A stretch of DNA of 64,000 bases from Geobacter sp. AOG2 (GTDB lineage: Bacteria > Desulfobacterota > Desulfuromonadia > Geobacterales > Pseudopelobacteraceae), in assembly GCF_019972295.1 (NCBI RefSeq), contig NZ_BLJA01000001.1, positions 1,884,117-1,948,116 of the forward strand. The letters are read 5' to 3'. Positions 17,351-26,771 of the stretch are shown piece after piece. How positions within the stretch are numbered: the stretch's first letter is position 1; every line of letters starts with the position of its first letter. A program made the translations under genes and the position numbers. The notes under the pieces were generated by a model. The model did not search any database and had not been told where the DNA came from. It saw only the letters and a program-made list of their open reading frames with translations.

Positions 17351-18508
17351 TTATTTCCATCTGGGGAAAGGGTACACCGGTTTGTGCGATGTAAACTGTG
17401 CAGGGTAGACGGTTTCGTGTTTTCCATTCTGGATCTGTTCGACCAGCATTTGATGCTTGTTCTGGTTGGTATAGCCACCGTAATCGGCAAACTTTACCTC
17501 GCCCATGACGCCGTTCCACTTGCCGGATTTGAGCCCTTCACGCAATTTTTCCCGGTTGCCGTTGGCCTTGGCAGCGGTCTCACCCATAATGATCATGGAT
17601 TCATACGCGGTAGAGGCGTGGTAGGTCGGTTCCTTGCCGAAGCGCGCTTTGTAGCGTTTGCCGAATTCCTTGGCGCCGGGCCAGTTCACGTCGTCCGTCC
17701 ATTGGGTGCTGGAAAAAACATTGTTGGAGATGGCCCGTTCCTTGGCAAATTGTGCCACGGCGAACCCGGCGCCGGCACCGAGGAAGGCCTTGGGCTGCAA
17801 GCCGATCTCGCGGGATTGGCGCATAAGCAGGATGGCATCGGCAACATAGGAAACCATGAAGACCAGGTCGGGATTATGGGCCTTGATCTTGGTCAAGGTC
17901 GAACGGTAGTCGGGAGACCCCTTGGAATATGCCTCCTCAAAGACGACCTTGATACCCTTCTGGGCTGCCACGGCTTTTGCGGCGCGGGCGGCCGATGTGC
18001 CGAAATCGGTATTCTCGTTGATAATGGCCATGGTTTTCTGCTTACCGAGGCTTGCCGCCATATCAATCAGTATTTCAGCATAGTCGGTGGTTGTGGCGCT
18101 GAGGCGGAAGAGCCATTTAAGATTTTGTTTGGTGATCTCGTCCTTTGAGGCGACAGGAATCAGGAGCGGCACTTTGTACTTCTCAGCGACCTTGGCGATA
18201 GCGTTGGCGCACGCCGAGGTGTAGGGACCGACCACGCCGACCACGTTGTCCCGCGTGGCGAGTTTCTCCATGGCGCTCATGGATATCTGCGGCTTGCCGG
18301 TGTCATCCTCTTTAACGAGTTCGACATCGATCCCCTTTTTCTTCAAATCTTCAAGGGCCAAGGTAACGCCGTTCGTCAGATTCTCCCCGATCGGGGCTTC
18401 GGGACCGGTGATGGAATTGATAAAACCAATTTTTACCTTAGCGGCATGGGCTGCCATCGGTAATGCCAGTATCAGGGCCAATGCTGTTACCTGAATCTTT
18501 CTGAACAT
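17351..18508 (-). CDS. livK: Branched-chain amino acid ABC transporter substrate-binding protein LivK
   Basis: 385 residues. Sec signal peptide MFRKIQVTALALILALPMAA with a probable AHA cleavage site. The mature protein has Peripla_BP_6 features: KIGFINSITGPEAPIGENLTNGV, GVVGPYTSACANAIAKVAEK, and DYAEILIDMAASLGKQKTMAIINENTDFG. It would deliver branched-chain amino acids or related compounds to LivHM. The start at 18508 has an excellent ribosome site (AAGGAGG); a longer frame to 18562 lacks one. First gene of the liv operon, behind a sigma-54 promoter. Confidence 0.94.
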   Translation of the reverse strand: MFRKIQVTALALILALPMAAHAAKVKIGFINSITGPEAPIGENLTNGVTLALEDLKKKGIDVELVKEDDTGKPQISMSAMEKLATRDNVVGVVGPYTSACANAIAKVAEKYKVPLLIPVASKDEITKQNLKWLFRLSATTTDYAEILIDMAASLGKQKTMAIINENTDFGTSAARAAKAVAAQKGIKVVFEEAYSKGSPDYRSTLTKIKAHNPDLVFMVSYVADAILLMRQSREIGLQPKAFLGAGAGFAVAQFAKERAISNNVFSSTQWTDDVNWPGAKEFGKRYKARFGKEPTYHASTAYESMIIMGETAAKANGNREKLREGLKSGKWNGVMGEVKFADYGGYTNQNKHQMLVEQIQNGKHETVYPAQFTSHKPVYPFPRWK

Positions 18509-18587
18509 GCTTAACCTCCTTGTTTGTTGTGATTGCCAGCCAGGTTGATAACTGTTTACCAAAATATGAAATGGTGTTCTATCCTAC

Positions 18588-18603
18588 TGCAATCAAGGTG
18601 CCA
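18588..18603 (-). promoter_or_regulatory. Sigma-54 (-24/-12) promoter of the liv operon
   Basis: On the minus strand the sequence reads TGGCACCTTGATTGCA, an exact match to TGGCAC-N5-TTGCA with correct GG-N10-GC spacing. It lies ~80 bp upstream of the livK start. Sigma-54 promoters need an activator ATPase; the gene for one begins on the same strand just upstream. Confidence 0.85.
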
Positions 18604-18688
18604 TAATCAAGGAATAAGATAATGTGCGGATATTGCTGCATTGAGTTGATAATTTACCATAAGCGGCCGGGTATGCAAGGGGGGCGGG

Positions 18689-18704
18689 TGGCGAAAAACA
18701 GCCA
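18689..18704 (-). promoter_or_regulatory. Probable activator-binding dyad, promoter-proximal
   Basis: TGGCGAAAAACAGCCA, a TGGC-N8-GCCA dyad ~85 bp beyond the -24 box. It shares the pattern TGGCGnAAAnCnGCCA with a second dyad whose centre is exactly 22 bp away, so the two lie on the same face of the helix. Confidence 0.55.
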
Positions 18705-18710
18705 GGCATG

Positions 18711-18726
18711 TGGCGGAAATCGGCCA
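18711..18726 (-). promoter_or_regulatory. Probable activator-binding dyad, promoter-distal
   Basis: TGGCGGAAATCGGCCA, the second TGGC-N8-GCCA dyad, 10 bp after the stop codon of the NtrC-type regulator gene. The spacing and likeness to the first site suggest a tandem enhancer for that regulator. Confidence 0.55.
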
Positions 18727-18735
18727 GTAAAATAG

Positions 18736-20118
18736 TCAGAGGCCGTATTTTTCCATCTTGTAACGCAGAGTGCCGCGCGGGATCATCAGGAGTGAGGCTG
18801 TTTGCAGTACGTTGCCCCCGGTCCTTTTCAGAGCCTGGCCGATGATGGCCTGTTCGTAAATCGCCAGGGCGTCCTCAAGCCCCATGCCGTGGGGGAGTAT
18901 GTCAGCGGTTTCCATGTCTGCAATCTGAGGCGCCAGGGTGTCAGTCTGACTGGTCCGTATCTCCTGGGGGAGGTGTTCGGCCAGCAGGACCGGACCGGAG
19001 CGCATGATACTGATCCGTTCGATCACGTTCCTGAGTTCCCGAATGTTTCCCGGCCAGGCATACCGTTCCATCAAGCGGACCGCCTCGGATGACACCTCCA
19101 AAAAATTCCGCCCAAAGGCCCTGCTGAAACTATCCAGAAAATAGGCTGCAAGGGCTGGAATATCCTCGGTCCGCTCCCGTAGCGGCGGAATATGGATGGG
19201 AAACACATTGAGGCGGTAAAAGAGGTCTTCCCGGAAGGCTCCTTCCTTGATGCGCTTGTTCAGGTCGCGGTTAGTAGCGGCAATTACCCGCACGTCGATG
19301 GGGATATCCTTGATCCCGCCCACCCGCCGGATAGTGCGTTCTTGCAATACCCTCAGCAGTTTGGCCTGCATGGCCAGGTCCATCTCGCCGATCTCGTCCA
19401 GGAAAATGGTGCCCCGCTGGGCCTCTTCGAACAGGCCCGTTTTACGACTGGTAGCGTTAGTGAATGCTCCCCTCTCGTGGCCGAACAACTCACTCTCCAG
19501 GAGCGTCGCCGGGATGGAGGCGCAGTTGATGTCTATGAAGGCGGCCTCGCTACGGTCGGACAACTCATGGATGGCACGAGCCACCAACTCCTTGCCGGTG
19601 CCCGATTCGCCACTGATCAGAACGGTGGATGGCCTACGGGCTATCTCCCCAATCTGGGCGATCAACTCCTTGAAAAGCCGGCTTGTGCCGATCATGGGCG
19701 AACGGCCCGGTAGGGTGCCGCCGGCCCGCTTCAGGTTGCGCACTTCGCGTTTCAGTGTCTGTGTCTGTAGCGCCAGTTTGACGATAACCCGCAAGGCATC
19801 GGCTTTGAAAGGTTTTTTCATGTAATGGAACGCCCCGAGTTTCAGGGATTCCACCGCGCTCTCCACTGACCCGTAACCGGTTATTATGATCACCAGGAGG
19901 TCTGGATCAAGCTCCTTGAGAGCCTTGAGCACGTCTATACCGTTTTCAATCCCCAGATTGAGATCGAGCAGCGCCAGATCTATCTCATCCGAAGCGACGA
20001 TTTCCAACGCCTCTTTTCCCGAAGCGGCGGCGCAGACCTGGAAACCCTCGTCCTCCAGAATGCGCTCCACGTTTTCACGAATAAAGTTTTCGTCATCTAT
20101 TATCAGAATCTTTTCCAT
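18736..20118 (-). CDS. NtrC-family sigma-54-dependent response regulator
   Basis: 460 residues. Receiver domain (1-120) with the acidic pair D8/D9, phospho-acceptor D52 (LLDLNLG), T80 and K102. AAA+ domain (~140-370) with Walker A GESGTGKE (170-177) and Walker B FLDEIGE (~239-245). The sigma-54 contact loop reads GAFTNA (217-222), not the canonical GAFTGA. The C-terminal Fis-type helix-turn-helix is GGNVLQTASLLMIPRGTLRY. The start at 20118 (MEKILIIDDE) has AAAGGA upstream; the longer frame to 20250 runs into the kinase gene. Paired with the sensor kinase 28 bp upstream. It most likely activates the liv operon through the dyads and sigma-54 promoter next to it. Confidence 0.92.
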   Translation of the reverse strand: MEKILIIDDENFIRENVERILEDEGFQVCAAASGKEALEIVASDEIDLALLDLNLGIENGIDVLKALKELDPDLLVIIITGYGSVESAVESLKLGAFHYMKKPFKADALRVIVKLALQTQTLKREVRNLKRAGGTLPGRSPMIGTSRLFKELIAQIGEIARRPSTVLISGESGTGKELVARAIHELSDRSEAAFIDINCASIPATLLESELFGHERGAFTNATSRKTGLFEEAQRGTIFLDEIGEMDLAMQAKLLRVLQERTIRRVGGIKDIPIDVRVIAATNRDLNKRIKEGAFREDLFYRLNVFPIHIPPLRERTEDIPALAAYFLDSFSRAFGRNFLEVSSEAVRLMERYAWPGNIRELRNVIERISIMRSGPVLLAEHLPQEIRTSQTDTLAPQIADMETADILPHGMGLEDALAIYEQAIIGQALKRTGGNVLQTASLLMIPRGTLRYKMEKYGL

Positions 20119-20146
20119 GTCAGTCCTTTTCTTGGTCAGGCTGTCA

Positions 20147-22660
20147 TCAAGCTTCCACGGAGTCCTTGTTGCGTGGCAGTTCCAGGATAAAACGAGTTCC
20201 CGTGTCCCCGTCGCTTTCCACGCTGATGCGGCCATGGTGCTCCTCGACAATGATACGGTGGGTAATGGAGAGCCCCAGGCCGGTTCCCGCCCCTTTGCGG
20301 GTAAAGAACGGTTCGAAGATCAGGGGCAGGTCGTCGGAGGCGATGCCCGGCCCGTTGTCGGAGATAGTGACCAGTGCGTTTTTGTCATCGGAAGCGGTCG
20401 AGATGACGATGCGACCGCCGTCGGGCATGGCCTCCAGGGCGTTTTTGACGACATTGAGCAGAGCTTGCTTGATCTTCTCCGGGTCAAAGCGGAAAACCGG
20501 GACTGCCTGAATCTTCAGTTCGATGGCAACCTTACGACGTTCGCACTGCCGCCGTATCAACAGGAGCGAGTCATGCACTACCGCGTTCAGGTCGCCCTCC
20601 CTGAATTCGGCCCGGACCGGCGAGGAATAGTTCAATAGTGCGGTGATCAGGCGTTCAACACGTTCGATCTCGGCCACGGCTTTCTTGATCATCGCCTGGT
20701 CGCCTGAAACGGATGTTGCGCGGTCATGCAGGTCGTCCAGCAGCAGGGAGATACCGGTCAAAGGATTGCGCACCTCATGGGCGATACCGGCCGCCAACTT
20801 GCCCAAGGATGCCAGACGGTCGAGCCGCATCATCTCGTCCCGCAGCTTCTCCCGCTCGGTTTCGTTACGCATGGTGACGGTGAGACCCTGCTCTGTGTCG
20901 TTGCCGATAGGAAAAAAACCGACTTCGAAATAGGTTGTGTCGGCACCTTGGCCTATGGTGAGCGGCTCACGGCCGTAGCCGCTACGGGTCGTCAGGGCGT
21001 GGGCAATGCGCTGAGGCATGTCGGACCAGCCGCGGAATACTTCATTGAAGTGTGTGTTGACGGCGATGTCGTCCCCAAGAAAGTGGTGCCCCGTTCCGTT
21101 TATGGACGTGAGCAGGCCCTGGGGAGAAAAGGTGAGGATCGCACTGGAGATACTCTCCAGAATGTTCTCCTTGAAGTTGCGTTCGTCAAGGATTTCCAGG
21201 CGGGAGCGCCGCAGTTCGTCCAGGGTTGAATGCAGGCTGATCTTGCGTAATTCCAGTTCGTCTGCCATGAAGTTGAAGGCGCCGGCCAATTCGCCGATCT
21301 CGTCACCGGAGGTGACGTTTACCCGGTTGCGGGTGTCCCCCTCAGCCAGCTTGCGGGCTCCTTCGTTCAACTGCCTGAGCGGTTGAGTAATACCCCGCGC
21401 CAGCCCCCATGCCGCCAATCCGGCCAGCAGGGCGGCAATCATCAGGATGATGGCGCTCAGGGTACGGTGCTGGCCCAGTTGCCGGTCGATCATGCGGCTT
21501 CCCTTGCGGGCAAGGTCATGAAATTGATCGACCTGAAAGCCGATGGTTACCCCACCGAAGATGCCGTAACGACGGTAATCGCTGGTGTCATAACGGATCG
21601 GCGCAAACGCCATGATCTTCTTGGATCCCCCTACATTGGTTATGTCGACGGAACCGGCCTTTTGCCGCCTGACCTCCTCGGCCACCCGGGGATAGTTGGG
21701 ATGGACAAAGCCGGCCCGATCAAGATTGAAGGGGATGCGCCCATTCTGAACATCGCCGGGCGCCGACTGTTCGCTGTAGGCCGGCAGTAGTCTGCCCCGG
21801 CGGTCCAGGCCGCGAATATCCCAGTATTTGGGATGCGTGATGATCCACCCTTCGTCGTCGAACAGGAAAGCATAATTTCCACTTTTGTAGGACGGGAAGA
21901 TGGTGGAAAAATTCCGGCCCGGGTCGATATGTTGAGTGAATTCCATGAGATGTCGGTGGTCGAGGGAGATGACAACCATGCCGTCGAAACGTCCCGCCCG
22001 GTTGAAAAGCGGCGAACCGAAGCGGATCACACCCTGATAAGTTGCACCGCCGTAGGCAGTTTCCGGTTCATCCGCGCCAACAAGTTGTTCCTGGCGGGAT
22101 ACGTGAAATCCGGTCAGGTGGCTGACATACACATCACCCCGCTTCAGTACCTTGATACGCTGGAAATAGTCCTCTCCCTTGAATTCGGTATGTGCAGGCC
22201 GTGAAACGTCCATAAGACCTGATGCCGGTAAAAAGCCGCCGTCCCGGATGACAGTCCGCTCGTGACCGTATCTGTCGATAATGGCGATTGACCGGTAGAG
22301 AGGGATGAGTTCCCGTGTCTCGCGGGGGGCTTTGGCAGTGCCTCGTCGCTCCCAGACTTCGCCGCGGCGGTTGGCATAGAAGTTGAGCAGGGTCCGGCGA
22401 TCAAGGTTGGAGCGCGCCAGAAATTGGAGATCGCTTTCGCACTGATGAAGAAAATCGGACACGCTGTCAGCGACCTGCTGAGCGCGCATCTGGAGCAACT
22501 CCGATGCCTGGGTATCGGCATCGGCGGCAATCTCCGTTGTCAGGCGAGAGTTGATCTTTTCCAGGTTTGAGAACAGGATCAGCGACGTGGCCAGGAGCGG
22601 CATCAGGGTCAAAAACAACGTGATGGCAAGGATCTTTTTGAAGAGGGTCATGCGCGGCAT
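20147..22660 (-). CDS. Membrane sensor histidine kinase (Cache-type sensor, HAMP, PAS, HisKA, HATPase)
   Basis: 837 residues. One N-terminal membrane helix (LAITLFLTLMPLLATSLILF), a large extracytoplasmic sensing region of ~360 residues that looks like a double-Cache domain, a second helix (AIILMIAALLAGLAAWGLA), HAMP (ITQPLRQLNEGARKLAEGDT), a PAS-like segment, then HisKA with the phospho-acceptor histidine near residue 628 (AAGIAHEVRNPLTG). The ATPase has N-box LLNVVKNALEAMPDGG and G boxes DNGPGIASDD and GAGTGLGLSI. RBS GGAG lies before the ATG. It would sense a small extracellular ligand, perhaps an amino or organic acid given the neighbours, and phosphorylate the NtrC-type regulator. Confidence 0.92.
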   Translation of the reverse strand: MPRMTLFKKILAITLFLTLMPLLATSLILFSNLEKINSRLTTEIAADADTQASELLQMRAQQVADSVSDFLHQCESDLQFLARSNLDRRTLLNFYANRRGEVWERRGTAKAPRETRELIPLYRSIAIIDRYGHERTVIRDGGFLPASGLMDVSRPAHTEFKGEDYFQRIKVLKRGDVYVSHLTGFHVSRQEQLVGADEPETAYGGATYQGVIRFGSPLFNRAGRFDGMVVISLDHRHLMEFTQHIDPGRNFSTIFPSYKSGNYAFLFDDEGWIITHPKYWDIRGLDRRGRLLPAYSEQSAPGDVQNGRIPFNLDRAGFVHPNYPRVAEEVRRQKAGSVDITNVGGSKKIMAFAPIRYDTSDYRRYGIFGGVTIGFQVDQFHDLARKGSRMIDRQLGQHRTLSAIILMIAALLAGLAAWGLARGITQPLRQLNEGARKLAEGDTRNRVNVTSGDEIGELAGAFNFMADELELRKISLHSTLDELRRSRLEILDERNFKENILESISSAILTFSPQGLLTSINGTGHHFLGDDIAVNTHFNEVFRGWSDMPQRIAHALTTRSGYGREPLTIGQGADTTYFEVGFFPIGNDTEQGLTVTMRNETEREKLRDEMMRLDRLASLGKLAAGIAHEVRNPLTGISLLLDDLHDRATSVSGDQAMIKKAVAEIERVERLITALLNYSSPVRAEFREGDLNAVVHDSLLLIRRQCERRKVAIELKIQAVPVFRFDPEKIKQALLNVVKNALEAMPDGGRIVISTASDDKNALVTISDNGPGIASDDLPLIFEPFFTRKGAGTGLGLSITHRIIVEEHHGRISVESDGDTGTRFILELPRNKDSVEA

Positions 22661-22762
22661 GTCGGCTCCAGTTACAGCAATCCTGATTGTGTTTGTCTGA
22701 TTACAATGTTAACCTGAAGCGGTCAAGTATTCATTTACATGGTGGAGAGAGGTACTGGGATT

Positions 22763-23989
22763 ATGAGATTCGCTGTTGTCCGGGTTTTGCCTTTTGTTAT
22801 CCCTCTATTGACCGCAGCGCCGGCCCTGGCGGGAATGCAACTTTACCGCGGGACCATGGATGCCGTTACCGCGCCCAGCAAGGTCTGTGAAGGGGTTTTG
22901 GGAAAACATTCCACGACCCTGGTCATAGTGGAAGATAGCGCCCAGACGGATTTGAACGGCTACTTTGAGAGCGAGGGAATTGCCGTTGGAAAACTGTCCG
23001 GTTCGGACCTGTCTCATCTGAGGATCGGCTATCCCGGAGAAGAGGGGAGTAGCACCACCCTCTCACTTACCCGTTCCGGTACAACGCTTACAGGAGAACT
23101 GAACGGCAACACGACGGTCAACCACTGCACCTTTGACCTTGGCCGCATGACGTTGAACCTCGTCAAAGATGAAAAAGCCGCTCCCGCGGCTCTAAAACAG
23201 TTGAGCAACCAGTTTGAAGCCCAAGCTACGCTTTACCACGCCTTTTTCCTCACCCAGAGCGGCAATTACGAGGAGGCGTTGCCGCTCTTCGAGAAGGCTC
23301 TTAAACTGGCCGATTCGGTTTTCGGGCAGGGGTCCCCGCAACTGACCCACTACATCAGGGGCTTGGCAAACTGTTACACCAGGCTTGGCCGCGCCAAGGA
23401 ATTTAACGCCCTCTACGACCAGCGGATCAACACCATCGCCGACCAATCCCTTAAAACTGCACTTACCAGGCTTCGCGTCAATGCGTTGCTACAAGAAGGG
23501 CGCGGGTTGCTTGCCCAGGCAGAATATGAATCGGCTCTGAAGACGCTGATGAAGGCCTACCAACTCAACCCCCAGAACAAGGACAGCATTCACACCGTCA
23601 TGGCCGTGCATATCCGTAGCGGGCATTACAACGAGGCGGTAACCTTTCTTGAACAGGCTGCCGCCAAGCTCGAAGATGCGGAGGGCCGTAAAGAGATCAA
23701 CGAAATTATAGCCTTGGTATATTTCAAAAAAGCATTGAAGGATGCCAAAAGCGATAAAGAGGCGGAGGCCGAAGCGTCGTTGCGCAAGTCGGTGGCCCTG
23801 GACCCGGAGAATGCCCTGTACCTTGTGACGTTGGCCCGGATGCGCCATAAGGCCGGACACTTCGACGAAGCGCAAAAGATGCTCAGCAAGGGACTGGAGC
23901 GGATCACTGACGAACCGTCGCGCCAGGAGATCCTTACGATGCAGGAAAAACTGCGCCAGACTGAAATGATCATCAAGAAGCTTCAGTAG
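22763..23989 (+). CDS. Secreted TPR-repeat protein
   Basis: About 408 residues. Signal peptide MRFAVVRVLPFVIPLLTAAP with a probable ALA cleavage site, then a ~110-residue beta-rich region (MQLYRGTMDAVTAPSKVCEG...), then tetratricopeptide repeats such as YEEALPLFEKALKLADSVF, YESALKTLMKAYQLNPQNK and EAEASLRKSVALDPENALY. Start at 22763 chosen because GGAGAGAGG lies ~10 bp upstream; the in-frame ATG at 22739 has no such site. It ends 11 bp before the UbiD-family gene, so they may share an mRNA. Function unknown; the N-terminal region matches nothing I recognise. Confidence 0.8.
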   Translation: MRFAVVRVLPFVIPLLTAAPALAGMQLYRGTMDAVTAPSKVCEGVLGKHSTTLVIVEDSAQTDLNGYFESEGIAVGKLSGSDLSHLRIGYPGEEGSSTTLSLTRSGTTLTGELNGNTTVNHCTFDLGRMTLNLVKDEKAAPAALKQLSNQFEAQATLYHAFFLTQSGNYEEALPLFEKALKLADSVFGQGSPQLTHYIRGLANCYTRLGRAKEFNALYDQRINTIADQSLKTALTRLRVNALLQEGRGLLAQAEYESALKTLMKAYQLNPQNKDSIHTVMAVHIRSGHYNEAVTFLEQAAAKLEDAEGRKEINEIIALVYFKKALKDAKSDKEAEAEASLRKSVALDPENALYLVTLARMRHKAGHFDEAQKMLSKGLERITDEPSRQEILTMQEKLRQTEMIIKKLQ

Positions 23990-24000
23990 GCGGGTGACAG

Positions 24001-25842
24001 ATGGGATACCGTAATCTGCAGGAATGCGTCTCCGACCTGGAGCGCCGCGGCATGTTGCTGCGCATCGATGCGCAACTCGATCCTCGCCTCGAAATCGGGG
24101 CTGTCCAACGACGCGTCTACCAGGCCGGTGGGCCGGCGCTGCTCTTCACCAATCCGGTTAATTGCAACTTTCCCCTGCTGGGCAACCTGTTTGGCACCCT
24201 GGAGCGTACCCGTTTCATCTTCCGCGACAGTCTGGCCGATATCCGTCGCCTGGTTGACGCCAAGATCAACCCGTTTTCCCTGATCAAACACCCCCTGGAT
24301 GCTCTGAAGGCACCCTTTGCCGCGTACCATCTCCTGCCCAAAACCGTCTCCCATGCGCCGGTGCTGGAATGCCGCACGAGCTTGTCCAATCTGCCCCAGA
24401 TCGTATCCTGGCCCAAGGATGGTGGTGCCTTCATAACCCTCCCGCAGGTCTACACCGAGAGCTTGGCCAAGCCAGGCTTCGGAGCATCCAACCTGGGGAT
24501 GTACCGGGTACAGATCTCCGGTAATACCTATGCCGCCGACCGGCAGGCAGGGCTGCATTACCAGATTCAGCGCGGTATCGGGGCGCACCACGCCGAGGCC
24601 ATCGAACGGGGTGATTTACTGCGAGTCAACATCTTTGTGGGCGGTGCCCCTTCCATGACTGTGGCGGCGGTTATGCCGTTGCCGGAGGGAATGCCGGAGC
24701 TTTCCTTTGCCGGACTCCTGGGAGGCCACCGTATCCCCATGGCTCGCCTGCCGGGACATCTGCCGGTCTCGGCCGAGGCCGATTTTTGCATCTGTGGTGT
24801 CGTCGATCCAGCCAAAACCCTGCCGGAAGGCCCTTTCGGCGACCATCTCGGCTATTACAGCCTGACCCACGACTTCCCCTTCATCCAGGTTGAGGCGGTC
24901 TATCACCGCCGTGACGCCATCTGGCCCTTTACCACGGTCGGGCGGCCACCCCAGGAGGATACCAGTTTCGGCGCCTTTATTCACGAATTGACCGGTCCCC
25001 TGATCCCCACTGTGGTCAACGGCGTCAAGGAGGTGCATGCCGTGGACGCGGCGGGCGTGCATCCGCTGCTCCTGGCCGTGGCCAGCGAGCGATATGTCCC
25101 CTATGCGCCGGAGCGGCACCCCCAGGAGCTGCTGACCATCGCCAACGCCATCCTTGGCCAGGGCCAACTCTCCCTGGCCAAGTACCTGTTCATCGCGGCC
25201 CATGAGGACGCCCCCGGCCTGCATACTCACGATATCGTCGCCTTTTTCCGCCATGTGCTGGAGCGGGCCGACTGGCGTGCCGATCTTCATTTTCAGACCG
25301 CCTCTACTATCGATACCCTGGATTATAGCGGCACCGGGCTCAACGAAGGGTCCAAGGTGGTCATCGCCGCCGCCGGTCCAAAACGGCGCACCTTGGCAAC
25401 CGAAGTGCCGGCCGGGCTGGAACTGCCGCCCGGTTTCGGTCCGGCGGCGGTCTGCCTGCCCGGTATTCTGGCGATTCAGGGACCGCGTTCGGGGCAGGGG
25501 AGGGGGGAGTGCGACCCGGCCATGGAGGAGTTCTGCCGCTTTTACGCCGAGCGGGAGTGTTTTGATGGTTTCCCTCTGATCGTGACCTGCGACGACAGCC
25601 CCTTTGCGGCGGCTGCCCTTAACAACTTCCTCTGGGTTACCTTTACCCGCTCCAACCCGGCTACTGACATCTATGGTATCGGTGTTTCGACGCGTGCAAA
25701 ACACTGGGGTTGCCGTGGACCGTTGGTGATCGACGCCCGGGTAAAGCCATTCCATGCACCGGTGCTGGAAGATGATCCAGAAGTTAAACGAAAGGTTGAA
25801 GCATTAGGTGTTAATGGTGGTCCGTTAGAAGGTTTAATCTGA
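24001..25842 (+). CDS. UbiD-family prenyl-FMN-dependent decarboxylase
   Basis: 613 residues. UbiD enzymes use prenylated FMN to decarboxylate aromatic or unsaturated acids. The family hallmark is clear: LPEGPFGDHLGYYSL, followed by VEAVYHRRDAIWPFTTVGRPP; the N-terminal LGMYRVQISGNTYAADRQAG region, which lines the cofactor site, also fits. In bacteria that make menaquinone by the futalosine route, a UbiD-like enzyme is needed for quinone synthesis, so that is a likely role here, but other aromatic acids cannot be excluded. No UbiX (prenyl-FMN synthase) gene is seen nearby. Followed after 2 bp by the ABC exporter pair. Confidence 0.9.
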   Translation: MGYRNLQECVSDLERRGMLLRIDAQLDPRLEIGAVQRRVYQAGGPALLFTNPVNCNFPLLGNLFGTLERTRFIFRDSLADIRRLVDAKINPFSLIKHPLDALKAPFAAYHLLPKTVSHAPVLECRTSLSNLPQIVSWPKDGGAFITLPQVYTESLAKPGFGASNLGMYRVQISGNTYAADRQAGLHYQIQRGIGAHHAEAIERGDLLRVNIFVGGAPSMTVAAVMPLPEGMPELSFAGLLGGHRIPMARLPGHLPVSAEADFCICGVVDPAKTLPEGPFGDHLGYYSLTHDFPFIQVEAVYHRRDAIWPFTTVGRPPQEDTSFGAFIHELTGPLIPTVVNGVKEVHAVDAAGVHPLLLAVASERYVPYAPERHPQELLTIANAILGQGQLSLAKYLFIAAHEDAPGLHTHDIVAFFRHVLERADWRADLHFQTASTIDTLDYSGTGLNEGSKVVIAAAGPKRRTLATEVPAGLELPPGFGPAAVCLPGILAIQGPRSGQGRGECDPAMEEFCRFYAERECFDGFPLIVTCDDSPFAAAALNNFLWVTFTRSNPATDIYGIGVSTRAKHWGCRGPLVIDARVKPFHAPVLEDDPEVKRKVEALGVNGGPLEGLI

Positions 25843-25844
25843 TC

Positions 25845-26771
25845 ATGTCTGCAGCCATAATCACCCATAGCCTCACCAAACGCTACGGCGACCTGACCGC
25901 CCTGGAAAACTTCGATCTGGAGGTGGCCCAAGGGGCTATCTTCGGCCTGCTGGGCCCGAACGGTGCCGGCAAGACTACCCTGATCCGCGTCCTGACCACG
26001 TTGATGCGCCAGACCTCGGGCGAGGCCTTTATCGAAGGCCTGGATACCCGCGGCAACGGGCGTGAGATCCGCCGCCTGATCGGGGTGGTGCCCCAGGAGA
26101 ACAGCCTGGACCGTTACCTGACGGCACGGGAAAACCTGGAACTGCACGCCCGGCTGCACGGCATGGAGAGCAGGCACTACCGGAAACGTATCGATGAGTT
26201 GTTGGAGTTGATGGGGTTGGCCGCCCGACAGAAGGATTTTCCCGATACCTATTCGGGCGGCATGCAGCGTCGTTTGGTGGTGACCCGAGCGCTCTTGCAC
26301 GAGCCGCGGGTGCTGTTCCTGGATGAACCGACCACCGGGCTCGACCCCCAATCGCGGCGGGCGGTGTGGGACTATGTCAAATCCATCGCCGGCAGCATGA
26401 CCATCTTCTTGACTACCCATTATCTGGAAGAGGCCGAACAGCTCTGCGACAGGATCGCCATCATGGACCACGGCAGGCTGATCGCCCTGGGCAGCACCCA
26501 GGAACTGAAGGACCGTCTGGCCGGGGGGACCTTCTACCTGATAGAGTTCGGGGAGGACGCCGGGCGGTATGGGGCAATTCTTCGGGCAATGGCCTGTGTG
26601 CGGCAGATCGAGGTAAACGACCGGTCGGTCTGCGTGGGGCTCGAAAGCTGGGAATGCCTCGCCGAGGTGGTCACGGCTCTGAACGGCGCTCCGGTACGAC
26701 GCATTGCCCTGCGGGAACAAACGCTGGAAGACGTGTTTCTCAGCCTGACCGGCGAGAAGGTGAGGGAATAG
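25845..26771 (+). CDS. ABC-2-type exporter ATPase (DrrA/NodI-like)
   Basis: 308 residues. Walker A GLLGPNGAGKTTLIRVLTTL, signature YSGGMQRRLVVTRALLHEP, Walker B VLFLDEPTTGLDPQSRRAVW and H-loop LTTHYLEEAEQLCDRIAIMD. The C-terminal ~75 residues form the accessory domain typical of drug or polysaccharide exporter ATPases. Partner of the permease gene it overlaps by one base. What is exported is unknown. Confidence 0.92.
   Translation: MSAAIITHSLTKRYGDLTALENFDLEVAQGAIFGLLGPNGAGKTTLIRVLTTLMRQTSGEAFIEGLDTRGNGREIRRLIGVVPQENSLDRYLTARENLELHARLHGMESRHYRKRIDELLELMGLAARQKDFPDTYSGGMQRRLVVTRALLHEPRVLFLDEPTTGLDPQSRRAVWDYVKSIAGSMTIFLTTHYLEEAEQLCDRIAIMDHGRLIALGSTQELKDRLAGGTFYLIEFGEDAGRYGAILRAMACVRQIEVNDRSVCVGLESWECLAEVVTALNGAPVRRIALREQTLEDVFLSLTGEKVRE

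Noticed and set aside
24616-25755. A 379-codon open frame opposite the UbiD-family gene
   Set aside because: Antisense to a clear UbiD gene, low-complexity product.
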